A DNA stretch of 64,000 bases from contig MAAO01000006.1 in the NCBI GenBank assembly GCA_002163155.1, positions 992,001-1,056,000 of the forward strand, in the 5' to 3' direction. The notes below the pieces were generated by a model, which was not told the DNA's origin, did no database searches, and worked only from the letters and a program-made list of their open reading frames with translations. Position 1 is the stretch's first letter; each line of letters starts with the position of its first letter. The position numbers and the translations under genes were made by a program. This document shows, in pieces, positions 25,132 through 33,321 of the stretch. This DNA is from Halobacteriovorax marinus (GTDB lineage Bacteria; Bdellovibrionota; Bacteriovoracia; Bacteriovoracales; Bacteriovoracaceae).

Positions 25132-26031
25132 ATGCAAGGAATCTTATTCATTTTATTTGCCTGTCTTCTATGGGCCATTGATACGCTCATTCGCTATCCT
25201 CTACTAGGTGGAGGTATTTCAGCGGAGAGAATTGTTTTCACTGAACATCTCATACTGACAGTGATTTTCTTTCCTATAATTCTCAAAAAAGTAAAATTAT
25301 TTTGGCAAGCTCGGGTCGCATATGTTTTTTATTTCCTTATTATTGGAGGACTAGGCTCAGCGATTGGTACTCTGGCATTTACGAAGGCATTTTCTCTAGT
25401 GAATCCATCTTTAGTCATTCTCTTACAAAAATTTCAACCTCTCATAGCCATTACACTCGCTCACTTTATTTTGGGTGAAAAAATAACGAAGGGTTTCTTT
25501 AAGTGGGCGGTTGTTTGCTTAGTTGGAGGAGTCTTAATCTCTTATGAAGATATCTACTCAGGGCTTAAGACTTTGGACTTTGGAGCAAATCTCTTGGAAC
25601 AGAAATTTCTCATTGGTTACGGCCTAACTTTCTTAGCAGTTTTTAGCTGGGGAAGTTCTACAGTCTTTGGAAAGAAGCTATCTATGAGTGGCTTTGACGA
25701 AAAAGAAATTATGGCTGGACGATTTACTATGGGTTTTATTTGTTTAATTCCTATTCTACTTACGGGTGAGATTCATTTTGATATGAATGTCATTACCTGG
25801 TCGAAACTTTTTCTAATGGTTCTCGTTTCAGGTATTCTTGGTATGTATTTCTATTACCGCGGATTGAAATTAGTTTCAGCTAGAGTGTGTGCTCTGGCCG
25901 AGATGTTCTTCCCTTTTTGTGCAGTTATGGTTAATTGGATTTTCTTATCTCAAACCATAAGTCCTCAGCAAATGTTGGGGGGATTACTATTACTTATTGG
26001 ATCAACTGTGATACAGTTGCGTCATTATTAG
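25132..26031 (+). CDS. EamA/DMT-family membrane transporter
   Basis: 299 residues with about ten hydrophobic segments in two homologous halves (about 1-140 and 155-299), the classic EamA duplication seen in drug/metabolite exporters. The motif SLVNPSLVILLQKFQPLIAI in the first half and the matching region in the second support the family. Substrate unknown: amino acids, metabolites or lipid-linked sugars are all known in this superfamily. The gene starts 6 bases after trmFO and is followed by sugar-nucleotide genes, so export of a sugar-linked compound is possible but speculative. Confidence 0.85.
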   Translation: MQGILFILFACLLWAIDTLIRYPLLGGGISAERIVFTEHLILTVIFFPIILKKVKLFWQARVAYVFYFLIIGGLGSAIGTLAFTKAFSLVNPSLVILLQKFQPLIAITLAHFILGEKITKGFFKWAVVCLVGGVLISYEDIYSGLKTLDFGANLLEQKFLIGYGLTFLAVFSWGSSTVFGKKLSMSGFDEKEIMAGRFTMGFICLIPILLTGEIHFDMNVITWSKLFLMVLVSGILGMYFYYRGLKLVSARVCALAEMFFPFCAVMVNWIFLSQTISPQQMLGGLLLLIGSTVIQLRHY

Positions 26032-26049
26032 ATTATAAATGGAGATTAT

Positions 26050-27021
26050 ATGACTCAGCGTATTCAATTACCTGAAACACTTGAAGGAAAAACTATTCTT
26101 ATTGCTGGTGCAGCTGGTTTTGTTCCTTCCACAGTTAGTGAATTCTATTTAAAACTTGGGGCTAAAGTTATTGGTCTCGATAATTTTATTACTGGAAGTA
26201 AGTCAAATATTGAACTCCTTAGAAAATACAAAAAATTCGAGTTTCATGAATGTAATATTTATGAAGGTCTTCCTGATTTTACAGATATAGATATTGATTA
26301 CGTATTCTCCCTCGCTTCTCCTGCTTCTCCTATTGATTTTGGACTCATTCCTATGGAAATAATGAGAGTTAATAGTGAAGGAACTAGGCTTTTATTAGAG
26401 TTATCACTAGAAAAAGGAGCTAGGTTTCTTGAAGCTTCAACAAGTGAAGTTTATGGAGACCCTGAAGTTCATCCTCAGACTGAAGATTACGTCGGACACG
26501 TTAGTACTATTGGACCGAGATCTTGTTACGATGAAGCGAAGAGATTTGCTGAGGCCATGACAATGAGCTTTCATAAGAAGTATGGACTTGAGACTAGAAT
26601 CATTAGAATTTTTAATACTTATGGTCCAAGAATGAGACCCAATGATGGAAGAGTTATTCCTAACTTTATTAATCAGGCCATGCGTAATGAAGATATCACT
26701 GTTTACGGTGATGGAAGTCAAACAAGATCATTTTGTTTTGTCACAGACCTTGTTGATGCCATTCATAATGTTATGTTCTCTGATGATCCAACTCCTTTTA
26801 ACTGTGGAAATTCGGATGAATATACAATTTTAGACACGGCAAAATTCATTGTGGATGCCCTTGGAAGTTCTTCCAAAATAGTTTTTCTACCTCTTCCAAA
26901 AGATGATCCAAAGAGAAGAAGACCTGATATGACAAAACTTCAAAGCGTGAGTGACTACAGCCCAAAAATCACTTTTGAGGAAGGCATTAGAAGAACAACA
27001 GAGTTCTTTAAAAGTCTTTAG
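26050..27021 (+). CDS. NAD-dependent sugar epimerase/decarboxylase, UDP-xylose synthase-like
   Basis: Extended short-chain dehydrogenase of 323 residues. The block ASTSEVYGDPEVHPQ, GPRSCYDEAKR (YxxxK catalytic pair) and RIFNTYGPRM followed by DGRVIPNF closely matches UDP-glucuronate decarboxylase (UXS), which makes UDP-xylose. One oddity: the NAD-binding loop reads GAAGFVP, where the family has GxxGxxG; the last glycine is proline. Activity could be altered. GGAGATT before the ATG is a good binding site. The downstream gene is a glycosyltransferase-like protein, so this pair may build a surface glycan. Confidence 0.82.
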   Translation: MTQRIQLPETLEGKTILIAGAAGFVPSTVSEFYLKLGAKVIGLDNFITGSKSNIELLRKYKKFEFHECNIYEGLPDFTDIDIDYVFSLASPASPIDFGLIPMEIMRVNSEGTRLLLELSLEKGARFLEASTSEVYGDPEVHPQTEDYVGHVSTIGPRSCYDEAKRFAEAMTMSFHKKYGLETRIIRIFNTYGPRMRPNDGRVIPNFINQAMRNEDITVYGDGSQTRSFCFVTDLVDAIHNVMFSDDPTPFNCGNSDEYTILDTAKFIVDALGSSSKIVFLPLPKDDPKRRRPDMTKLQSVSDYSPKITFEEGIRRTTEFFKSL

Positions 27022-27023
27022 GA

Positions 27024-28106
27024 GTGTCTGTGAAAGTAGCTATTAGTTGTGATGATTTACTTGTCAGAGATCACTATACAGAACTAGTCGAAACATTGGG
27101 GCTAGTTTTTGAAGATGCTGAGATCTACACTCTTGTTCATAAAGAAAAGGCCTTGTTAGGTACAATTGAACTCAGAAAAATACATTCAACTTATCTATCT
27201 CATAAAATTAAAGATCGAAATCAATTGGCTAAAAATTCTTTTCTTATTCCAAGTGCAGCAAAAAACCTATTCATTCCTTGTTCAGTAGATGTCATTATCA
27301 ATGTCACAAATGGAATGTCACAGGGGATAACTAAGTGTGAAGGGACAAAACTCATCACATATTTCTATGATCATTATTATTTAAATAGAAAGAAGAAGTC
27401 TCTTAGAGAAAAAATATTCAATTCATATATTAGTAAGTGGTCTATGAACACACTTGCACAAAGTGACGAAGTTTGGGTACCAAATGGTGCGACTAAGGAT
27501 TTCTTAAAAGAATTTTACAAGGGACCCATTACAGTTGTTAATCCTCCTTTTAGAATAGATGATTATCCGGTAATGCCACCTACTGAAATGAAGTTTGAAT
27601 ACTTTGCTATCAACGTAGAAGATATGAGTGTTGATATGGCCAAGAACCTTAGTCATTTCTTCTCTAAGTACAGTTTAGAATATAAATTTTTTGGTGATGA
27701 CTCTCACTTAGAAGATATGAAATACCATAAAGATGATGAACGCTTCTTTGGAGTTAAATGTTCCGGTGAGCTTGCGCCTTTTCTTGCAAATTCTAGAGCT
27801 ATCATAGATGTTTCAAATAGAGCATTCCCTGAGAATGCTCTCAAAGGACTCTCTTGTGGTAGACCGCTAATTTGCTTTGAAAGTGAGATGTATAAGAGCT
27901 ATCTAGGTGATTTTGGGGTTTTATGGACAAAGAGCACGACTGAGTCCCTAATAGAATCGATTAAAGATATGAACAATCTCTTTCATACCTTTGATCGAAA
28001 GAAACTGCATGCCATTGCTGTAAATTATCATGAGACAAAATTTAAGGCCGATGTTAGAAGAAGAATTTTTAACGATGCTTCCAAGCATTCTGAAAGTTGT
28101 TGTTAA
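27024..28106 (+). CDS. Glycosyltransferase-like protein (GT-B fold, tentative)
   Basis: 360 residues, starting at GTG 2 bases after the epimerase gene. No signal peptide or membrane span. Features of GT-B transferases: DEVWVPNGATKDFLKEFY in the middle and a late segment PENALKGLSCGRPLICFES, which resembles the nucleotide-sugar-binding EALxxGxPVI region. Overall similarity to a named family is low. The likely job is transfer of a sugar, perhaps from UDP-xylose made next door, to an envelope glycan or protein (inference). Its 3' end overlaps a convergent kinase gene by 4 bases. Confidence 0.65.
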   Translation: MSVKVAISCDDLLVRDHYTELVETLGLVFEDAEIYTLVHKEKALLGTIELRKIHSTYLSHKIKDRNQLAKNSFLIPSAAKNLFIPCSVDVIINVTNGMSQGITKCEGTKLITYFYDHYYLNRKKKSLREKIFNSYISKWSMNTLAQSDEVWVPNGATKDFLKEFYKGPITVVNPPFRIDDYPVMPPTEMKFEYFAINVEDMSVDMAKNLSHFFSKYSLEYKFFGDDSHLEDMKYHKDDERFFGVKCSGELAPFLANSRAIIDVSNRAFPENALKGLSCGRPLICFESEMYKSYLGDFGVLWTKSTTESLIESIKDMNNLFHTFDRKKLHAIAVNYHETKFKADVRRRIFNDASKHSESCC

Positions 28107-29386
28107 GCACAGTTTAAAACAAGATGAAAATTGGTTCCATGAACATCAGATGAATTTACGCTGACAATGCTTTCTACATGTATCTCTCCCTTGTAAAGTT
28201 CTATATATTTCTTTACAAGTGGTAGTCCAAAACCAGTTCCCCTTTCTCCATTTGTCCCATTTCTCGATGTCACGGTATCAAACCTAAATAGTGACGAAAT
28301 TAAATTCTCTGGAATCCCTATTCCCGTATCTTGAATATTTATATGAACTTGTTTGCTTTTTAAATACGCATGAATAATTATCTCTCCATTCTCTGGAGTG
28401 AATTTTATGGCATTTGAAACAAGGTTGTTAAGAACTTGATGTGAGAAACTGACGGGTTCAGCCAGAACTTTAGTGTCTTTGGATATTTCATTTTTTACAA
28501 TTAAGTTTATACTTTTTTGTTCTATTTTATCTTTAAACACAAATGAAATATTTTCTAGTGCCGAAGTTAGATTAATGGGAATCAGAGTGAAGTTTTTCTT
28601 ACCTGTTTCAAGCGCCTGCATCTCTTTGACATGATTGATAATCTCTTTTATCTGGTGAGCCGCTCTTAGTATTCCATCTGCTAATTCCTTTTCCTGGGTA
28701 TCTTCTTTAATTAATTCTCCGAAGCCTAAAATGAGATTAAGAGGATTAATTATATCATGGGAGAGAATTTGAATAAGTGAGCCTACTTGTTCGTTACCAT
28801 CATTAAGCCACTTTATTCTATTATGTGTCTTGGTAAGGAGAATCAAGACAAGCGCTAATATGAAAATAAATAATTGAAGAAAAGCATGTCTTTGTAGTCC
28901 TTGAAGTATATTTAGATCTGATATGGAATCCAAACTCTTACTAAAAATTTCTTGATATAGAAAATAGGTGAAAATGACTAAGCTCAAAGTTGACCAGAAG
29001 ATGACTATTTTGAATCTAAAAAGTATTGCAGATAGAACAACAGGGGCCATTAGCCAGAAAATTAAGGGAGAATTTATTCCGTTGGAATGTATTACACAGT
29101 AAGTAATCGCGGCAAGTGAGTAGGATAGAATTAAATTCCCAACTAGTTTGTAACCCTGTGTGAATTTATATAAAAATGGAGAGAGTAAGCACACTGCTAT
29201 ATTTGTTAGGTAGAAGAACTTTAACATCATTAACTTATCTTCACCTACGCTTAACAGAAGACTTATTCCGGACTGTAGAAGAACGGTGAAACAAATGATG
29301 AGAACAATACAAGTTTTATCAAAACTCTTATGATAAGTGTCTCGATTTGACATGAAATTGTGAACAATTGCTTTTAAAAAATTCAT
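28103..29386 (-). CDS. Membrane sensor histidine kinase
   Basis: About 427 residues from the ATG at 29384-29386, which has a GAGAG purine stretch upstream; an upstream ATG would add 36 residues with no clear function. About six hydrophobic segments (residues about 20-190) form a membrane sensor with hardly any periplasmic loop, similar to MASE-type sensors. HisKA follows with the phosphorylated His in ILSHDIINPLNL. The ATPase domain shows LVSNAIKFTPENGEI, DTGIGIP and GTGFGLPLV. No response regulator is adjacent, so it is an orphan kinase and could feed the receiver island 7 kb away (inference). Confidence 0.88.
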   Translation of the reverse strand: MNFLKAIVHNFMSNRDTYHKSFDKTCIVLIICFTVLLQSGISLLLSVGEDKLMMLKFFYLTNIAVCLLSPFLYKFTQGYKLVGNLILSYSLAAITYCVIHSNGINSPLIFWLMAPVVLSAILFRFKIVIFWSTLSLVIFTYFLYQEIFSKSLDSISDLNILQGLQRHAFLQLFIFILALVLILLTKTHNRIKWLNDGNEQVGSLIQILSHDIINPLNLILGFGELIKEDTQEKELADGILRAAHQIKEIINHVKEMQALETGKKNFTLIPINLTSALENISFVFKDKIEQKSINLIVKNEISKDTKVLAEPVSFSHQVLNNLVSNAIKFTPENGEIIIHAYLKSKQVHINIQDTGIGIPENLISSLFRFDTVTSRNGTNGERGTGFGLPLVKKYIELYKGEIHVESIVSVNSSDVHGTNFHLVLNCA

Positions 29387-29573
29387 TATTATTTCTCTCT
29401 CAAACTCTTTACGGTATATAAAATTATTGTTGTGAATTAAGATATGGTTAATTCTATATAATTCGATAAAAAATCTATGAAGATATCTTAACAATTATTA
29501 GCTTCAAGTGATTTAGATAAGGTATAAGATTAGGTTAAGTTTCTAACTTTAAAGAAATATAAAGAGAATAAAG

Positions 29574-30170
29574 ATGAATCAAAAAAGTCTCAATTTTGGT
29601 GAAGAAGAACTCATTAGTTTCGATGGGGAAGTGTCTTACTTTTCTAATTTCTTTGAAAAAGACTATTTTTTCGAATTGTATAATAAAATTGAATGGCAAG
29701 AGGATGAGATAACAATCTTTGGTAAAACTCACCCCATTCCTAGACTGCAGGCCTGGTACGCTGATGACCGCTTAAATTACTCTTATTCTGGAATAATTCT
29801 TAAGCACCATCATTGGACGAAAATCCTTCTAGAAATAAAAAATAAGGTAGAGAGTGAAACGGGATTTAAATTTAATGGCTGTTTGATTAATCTCTATAGA
29901 GATGGGAGAGATTACGTCTCTTGGCATAGCGATGATGAAGTTGAGTTAGGAGAAGCTCCAGATATTGCTTCTGTAAGTTTTGGGGAGACTAGGACTTTAT
30001 CTTTTAGGCATAGGGAAACTAAGAAGGTAGTTAAATGCCAGTTAGATTCAGGTAGTCTCATCGTTATGAAAAGCCCATTGCAAAAGTTTTGGGAGCACCA
30101 GCTTAATAAGTCATCTAAAGACATTGGAGCTAGGATAAACTTAACTTTTCGTTATCTTCAAAACACATGA
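29574..30170 (+). CDS. AlkB-like 2-oxoglutarate/Fe(II) dioxygenase
   Basis: 198 residues with the full iron and 2-oxoglutarate set: H118 and D120 in SWHSDDE, H175 in FWEHQL, and the Arg187/Arg193 pair in ARINLTFR. The PRLQAWYADDRLNYSYSG block, near residues 57-72, matches the ALKBH2/3-type subgroup that repairs 1-methyladenine and 3-methylcytosine in DNA or RNA. Oxidative demethylation of alkylated bases is the expected reaction. It is tail-to-tail with bpt, one base apart. The ATG has only a weak purine stretch upstream. Confidence 0.9.
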   Translation: MNQKSLNFGEEELISFDGEVSYFSNFFEKDYFFELYNKIEWQEDEITIFGKTHPIPRLQAWYADDRLNYSYSGIILKHHHWTKILLEIKNKVESETGFKFNGCLINLYRDGRDYVSWHSDDEVELGEAPDIASVSFGETRTLSFRHRETKKVVKCQLDSGSLIVMKSPLQKFWEHQLNKSSKDIGARINLTFRYLQNT

Positions 30171-30171
30171 G

Positions 30172-30876
30172 TTATTCTTCTAAGTTCCACGTTTTATTTT
30201 TCCAACTAAAAATTTCATGAGGTGTATATTTACTCTTGTACTCCATCGATTTATTTCCTGGAACGTAATATCCTAAATAGTAATATTTTAATTTGTGTTC
30301 TCTTGCATACTCTATTTCTTTAAGCACACTGAAATGTCCTAGACTTCGATTTTCAAAGTCTGGATCAAAAACGAAGTAAACACTACTTAATGAATTTTGT
30401 CCGTAATCCAATATTCCCCAAGCAATTACTTTTTCGTTAAGCTTGTAAGTTAAGATAAAACTAGGGCAAGAAGAAATAAAGAAGGTATCTATAAATTGTT
30501 CTTCATTTCCAATTTCACTTTCATTTTGATTAAACCTTTTCTTGGAATGTTTCTCGAAAAGATCATAATAGGTTTGATTGAACTCTAGGGCATGTCTTTC
30601 AATGACTATATCTTCATTCTTTCTAAGTATTCTTCTTTGCTTTTTATTTAGAGTAAAGTCAGTTACTGGAACTCTAAGGGGCAAACAACTTTCACATGTT
30701 GGACAGTTAGGCCTAAAGTAATAAGCACCGAACTTTCTCCATCCAGTACTTAAGAATAGGTCAATTTCCTCAATATTTAGTTCTGTGGCAAAGAAATATT
30801 CTTGAGCTGAGTCTCTATTGCTGAGATAGGGACAGGGAGTAAGAGGGGATAATTTAGGGGCACTTAATAACTTCAT
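30172..30876 (-). CDS. bpt: Aspartate/glutamate leucyltransferase
   Basis: Adds leucine from Leu-tRNA to N-terminal Asp or Glu, making proteins substrates of ClpS/ClpAP (N-end rule). 234 residues with the Cys-rich N-terminal block YYFRPNCPTCESCLPLRVPV followed by KKQRRILRKNEDI, which is diagnostic of the ATE1/Bpt family. The C-terminal GNAT-like fold shows KYYYLGYYVPGNKSMEYK. Eukaryotic homologues use arginine; by length and organism the bacterial leucyl form is expected, but specificity is not proven from sequence. Confidence 0.92.
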   Translation of the reverse strand: MKLLSAPKLSPLTPCPYLSNRDSAQEYFFATELNIEEIDLFLSTGWRKFGAYYFRPNCPTCESCLPLRVPVTDFTLNKKQRRILRKNEDIVIERHALEFNQTYYDLFEKHSKKRFNQNESEIGNEEQFIDTFFISSCPSFILTYKLNEKVIAWGILDYGQNSLSSVYFVFDPDFENRSLGHFSVLKEIEYAREHKLKYYYLGYYVPGNKSMEYKSKYTPHEIFSWKNKTWNLEE

Positions 30877-31022
30877 TTAAGACAGTATATAAATAGCGAG
30901 TAGGCTTTGTCTTTTTCTATATTTGTTTGAAGACTCAAACTAAATCTCCATTAAAAAGTGATCAAAATATGTACTGTACCCGACAACTTTGGTAGACTAA
31001 GGTTGATAAGAAAGGAGAAATA

Positions 31023-31376
31023 ATGAATACAACTAGTAGTAGTAGAAGAAGTTTTTTCAAAAAAGCATTTGCAACAATGGCCGTAGTCCCATTTATGGGT
31101 GAGGCATTCGCTAAGGCCTGTGTCGCTGCAGCAGCACCTGTAGGTAAGAAAGTTTTAAAGCTAACAGATAAAGCTGCCAAGAGACTAAAATATGTCTTAG
31201 ATGCAACTATGAGCAAGCATAAGAAATATAAACAAGGTGCAATTTGTGGAAATTGTAAGTTCTATAAACTTAAAAAAGAAGCTAGTGGCCATGCTCCATG
31301 TTCAATGATGGGGAACAAATATGTAACTACTTGTGGATGGTGTAAGTCATATAGATTGGATAAGAAAAAAGTATAA
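31023..31376 (+). CDS. High-potential iron-sulfur protein (HiPIP), Tat-exported
   Basis: 117 residues. A twin-arginine signal (SRRSFFKKAFATMAVVPF, ending near GEAFA) directs folded export to the periplasm. The mature C-terminus has the Cys pattern CGNC, a Cys in HAPC, and CGWC near the end, matching the HiPIP [4Fe-4S] arrangement. It is a small soluble electron carrier, usually serving the cytochrome bc1 to oxidase step. The strong AAGGAGAAATA site precedes the ATG. It stands alone between bpt and a small lipoprotein gene and is followed by a GC-rich hairpin. Confidence 0.85.
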   Translation: MNTTSSSRRSFFKKAFATMAVVPFMGEAFAKACVAAAAPVGKKVLKLTDKAAKRLKYVLDATMSKHKKYKQGAICGNCKFYKLKKEASGHAPCSMMGNKYVTTCGWCKSYRLDKKKV

Positions 31377-31381
31377 TTTTC

Positions 31382-31410
31382 TTAGGCCCTTATTTACTAA
31401 AAGGGCCTAA
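31382..31410 (+). terminator. Hairpin after HiPIP gene
   Basis: TTAGGCCCTT and AAGGGCCTAA pair perfectly around a short loop, 6 bases after the stop. There is no clear T-run, so termination may be weak or factor-dependent. Confidence 0.55.
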
Positions 31411-31537
31411 ACCGCTAACTCTTTGAGATACTTCACATTCTAATAGTTTCTAATATTTTTCCTAAACTCCCTCTCGGTTTGTTCCGAAATATTACTCACC
31501 CTGTGACCCAGTAAACTTTAAACTAAGAAACTTATTT

Positions 31538-31882
31538 ATGAAGAAAGTTAAATCGTTATTCGTTTCGGTCCTCTTAGTTACGTCTTATGGATGTAAAAAT
31601 AGTGGCCATAAATCTAGGTTTAGTCCTGGGCAATGTGTTGTTGAGAAACAAAATAATTACGCTAGTTACGTAAAACAATCGGGACCTATTTATAAGATTG
31701 ATTCTGACCAAGGTAAAAACTTTAAAGTTTCAATTTGGCATAACCATTCGTGGTTATATCAAGGACTTAAAAGAAAGAATTATTTTAAGGATCGAAAAAC
31801 TCTCGTTTACAATGGAATTAACTGTCCCGACGGCCGTTCTAAGGCAAGTATAACTGATAAGCTTAAAGGGATTGACCTTTAA
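31538..31882 (+). CDS. Small lipoprotein of unknown function
   Basis: 114 residues with a lipoprotein signal; the lipobox TSYGC puts the lipidated Cys at residue 19. The mature part has two more Cys residues (GQCVVEK and INCPDG) that could form a disulfide, and is basic and Tyr/Asn-rich. I do not recognise the family. It ends 4 bases inside the convergent DTW-domain gene. Confidence 0.6.
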   Translation: MKKVKSLFVSVLLVTSYGCKNSGHKSRFSPGQCVVEKQNNYASYVKQSGPIYKIDSDQGKNFKVSIWHNHSWLYQGLKRKNYFKDRKTLVYNGINCPDGRSKASITDKLKGIDL

Positions 31883-32448
31883 TGCGTAAATGATTTTAAC
31901 TTTTTAATAAATTCATTAAAGTTCAAAAGAAGAGGTTCATATAAGCTCTTCTTATTCTCTAGTGTGCCTAGTGTTTCGCATATGGCCTCAAGTGAACTGA
32001 GTCCAAATTCCTTTTGTTTTCTAATATCACTATAGGGAGATAACTGCTCCAACCTTATTGTTATTGAAGGTATTGTTTGTAAGAATGAATTGAGTTTAAA
32101 AATTTTATAGGCCTTCTTCCAAGTGCCATCGATAAAAATAAAATGATACTTCTTAGAAGCCGTGATTTTCATTTCTTCAAGTTCAATCGCCGAAGAGTTT
32201 GGAAAGACGACGATATTTTCATGGCCTTCTTTTAATATTTTACTGCTTTCAAACTCTTCTCCATCAAAAACTTGGCAATTAGAAAAGGAGAGTGAGACAA
32301 GATCAATGGTTCCCTTTACATTTTTTATTTCACTAGGGTGTCTAAGAATAGTGATGGGAATAAGATTATCAATAGGAGTAGTAAAAGAACAAATACATCC
32401 TCGTAATGGTCTTTGACAATTGGTACAGAGAACTCTTTTTGATTTCAG
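31879..32448 (-). CDS. DTW-domain protein (tRNA aminocarboxypropyltransferase-like) with CTG start
   Basis: The complete protein is about 189 residues. The DTW family (Tap/TapT) transfers the aminocarboxypropyl group of S-adenosylmethionine to uridine in tRNA. The sequence shows CTNCQRPLRGCIC (zinc cysteines), LRHPSE (the HPxE block) and IDGTWKKAYK (the DTW block, here with Gly for Asp-flanking variation). The in-frame stop upstream is at about codon -14, and between it and the cysteine motif there is no ATG, GTG or TTG. GAGGAAG followed 5 bases later by CTG at 32446-32448 is the best start. A start at the later ATG (32172) would delete the conserved N-terminal half. Confidence 0.8.
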   Translation of the reverse strand: MKSKRVLCTNCQRPLRGCICSFTTPIDNLIPITILRHPSEIKNVKGTIDLVSLSFSNCQVFDGEEFESSKILKEGHENIVVFPNSSAIELEEMKITASKKYHFIFIDGTWKKAYKIFKLNSFLQTIPSITIRLEQLSPYSDIRKQKEFGLSSLEAICETLGTLENKKSLYEPLLLNFNEFIKKLKSFTH

Positions 32449-32592
32449 AGTGACTTCCTCGATTCCTTGTATAGCTAAAAGTGTATTTGTCTAAAGCAAT
32501 TACAAAACTAAATAACTTTCAAATTATAGTAATATTAATAATTTAAGTCTCTATAAAAGCTACAATTGTAAGGTTCTTTATGATTACTTAAA

Positions 32593-32621
32593 TTGACTAG
32601 TATATGCCTAGTTGATAAACT
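32593..32621 (+). promoter_or_regulatory. Sigma-70-type promoter candidate
   Basis: TTGACT, 17 bases, TAAACT. Good -35, ideal spacing and a 4-of-6 -10. It lies about 105 bases before the small gene at 32726, in the 277-base gap between it and the DTW gene. The rest of that gap is AT-rich with no other signal that I see. Confidence 0.4.
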
Positions 32622-32725
32622 AAATCAGTTTGATTGAGTTAAATCAGAAATAAGTTTCGATTGAGAACTCACAAGCTTTTCAATTCTCGTATGAATTACA
32701 TTCGAGTGCATAACAGGGAGGAATT

Positions 32726-32875
32726 ATGAGCTTAAAGGAAAGATTAATGCTAGAGCGACTTGAGGGAGACAATCTACTCGCTAGGCAAAACTGGTTAGAA
32801 AGAAGAGAAGCTGACGCTACAAGTGAATGCGAATCAGTATTATCGGTTGATGAAGAAGAGGTCGATCACGATTAA
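32726..32875 (+). CDS. Small acidic protein (49 residues)
   Basis: Short gene with a very strong ribosome binding site, AGGGAGGA, 5 bases before the ATG. The product starts MSLKERLMLERLEGDNLLAR and ends with an acidic tail VDEEEVDHD; the first 30 residues look like an amphipathic helix, and there is one Cys. I do not recognise it. The strong site, a plausible promoter upstream and clean stop support real expression. It ends 12 bases before a convergent lipoprotein gene. Confidence 0.55.
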   Translation: MSLKERLMLERLEGDNLLARQNWLERREADATSECESVLSVDEEEVDHD

Positions 32876-32886
32876 ATTCTCTAGAG

Positions 32887-33321
32887 CTATCTTAATTTAG
32901 ATTTTACACACTGAGTTAGTGCTCTATCATTCCAATCATAACTAATATGACATTTATCTAGAACACTTTTAGTATAAGACTCACAGCTTTTATTTTTAAC
33001 AAAGCGTGAGTCTTTTCTTTTTTCCATACAAAAGAATTTAAGATTTTGGTCGACTTCAACTTTTTGATCCTCTGGATCAGTAAAATAAATTTTGCGTTTC
33101 TTGGGCGCACGTTTCTTTCTAGCGTATTTCTTAGGTTTAATAGTCTTAAGGCGACTTGGCCGTTCACGAAGCTTCTTATAGCGTTCAATGGCGTTGATTC
33201 GTTCAATTTCCTCAAAGCTCTTAGAAGTTTCTCTTGAATAAGTTTTTCTTCTCTTTGTTGAAGGGACTGAGCATGAGGTGAGAGAAATAAGTAGTACTAG
33301 TAATAACCATTTAGAAGTCAC
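32887..33321 (-). CDS. Small basic lipoprotein of unknown function
   Basis: 144 residues with a lipoprotein signal, lipobox LTSC, lipidated Cys near 17. The mature part is very basic (many Lys and Arg, with KKYARKKRAPKKRK) and carries four further Cys residues in the C-terminal 55 residues (FCMEK, KSCESY, DKCHI, TQCVK), suggesting two disulfides. Its start overlaps the end of the endonuclease I gene by 11 bases, so the two form an operon. A basic, envelope-anchored partner of a secreted nuclease could bind DNA or cell wall (speculation). Confidence 0.6.
   Translation of the reverse strand: MTSKWLLLVLLISLTSCSVPSTKRRKTYSRETSKSFEEIERINAIERYKKLRERPSRLKTIKPKKYARKKRAPKKRKIYFTDPEDQKVEVDQNLKFFCMEKRKDSRFVKNKSCESYTKSVLDKCHISYDWNDRALTQCVKSKLR

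Noticed and set aside
31879-32172. Short 97-residue form of the DTW protein as a truncated pseudogene
   Set aside because: The conserved N-terminal motifs continue upstream in the same frame without a stop; the gene is whole if CTG is the start.
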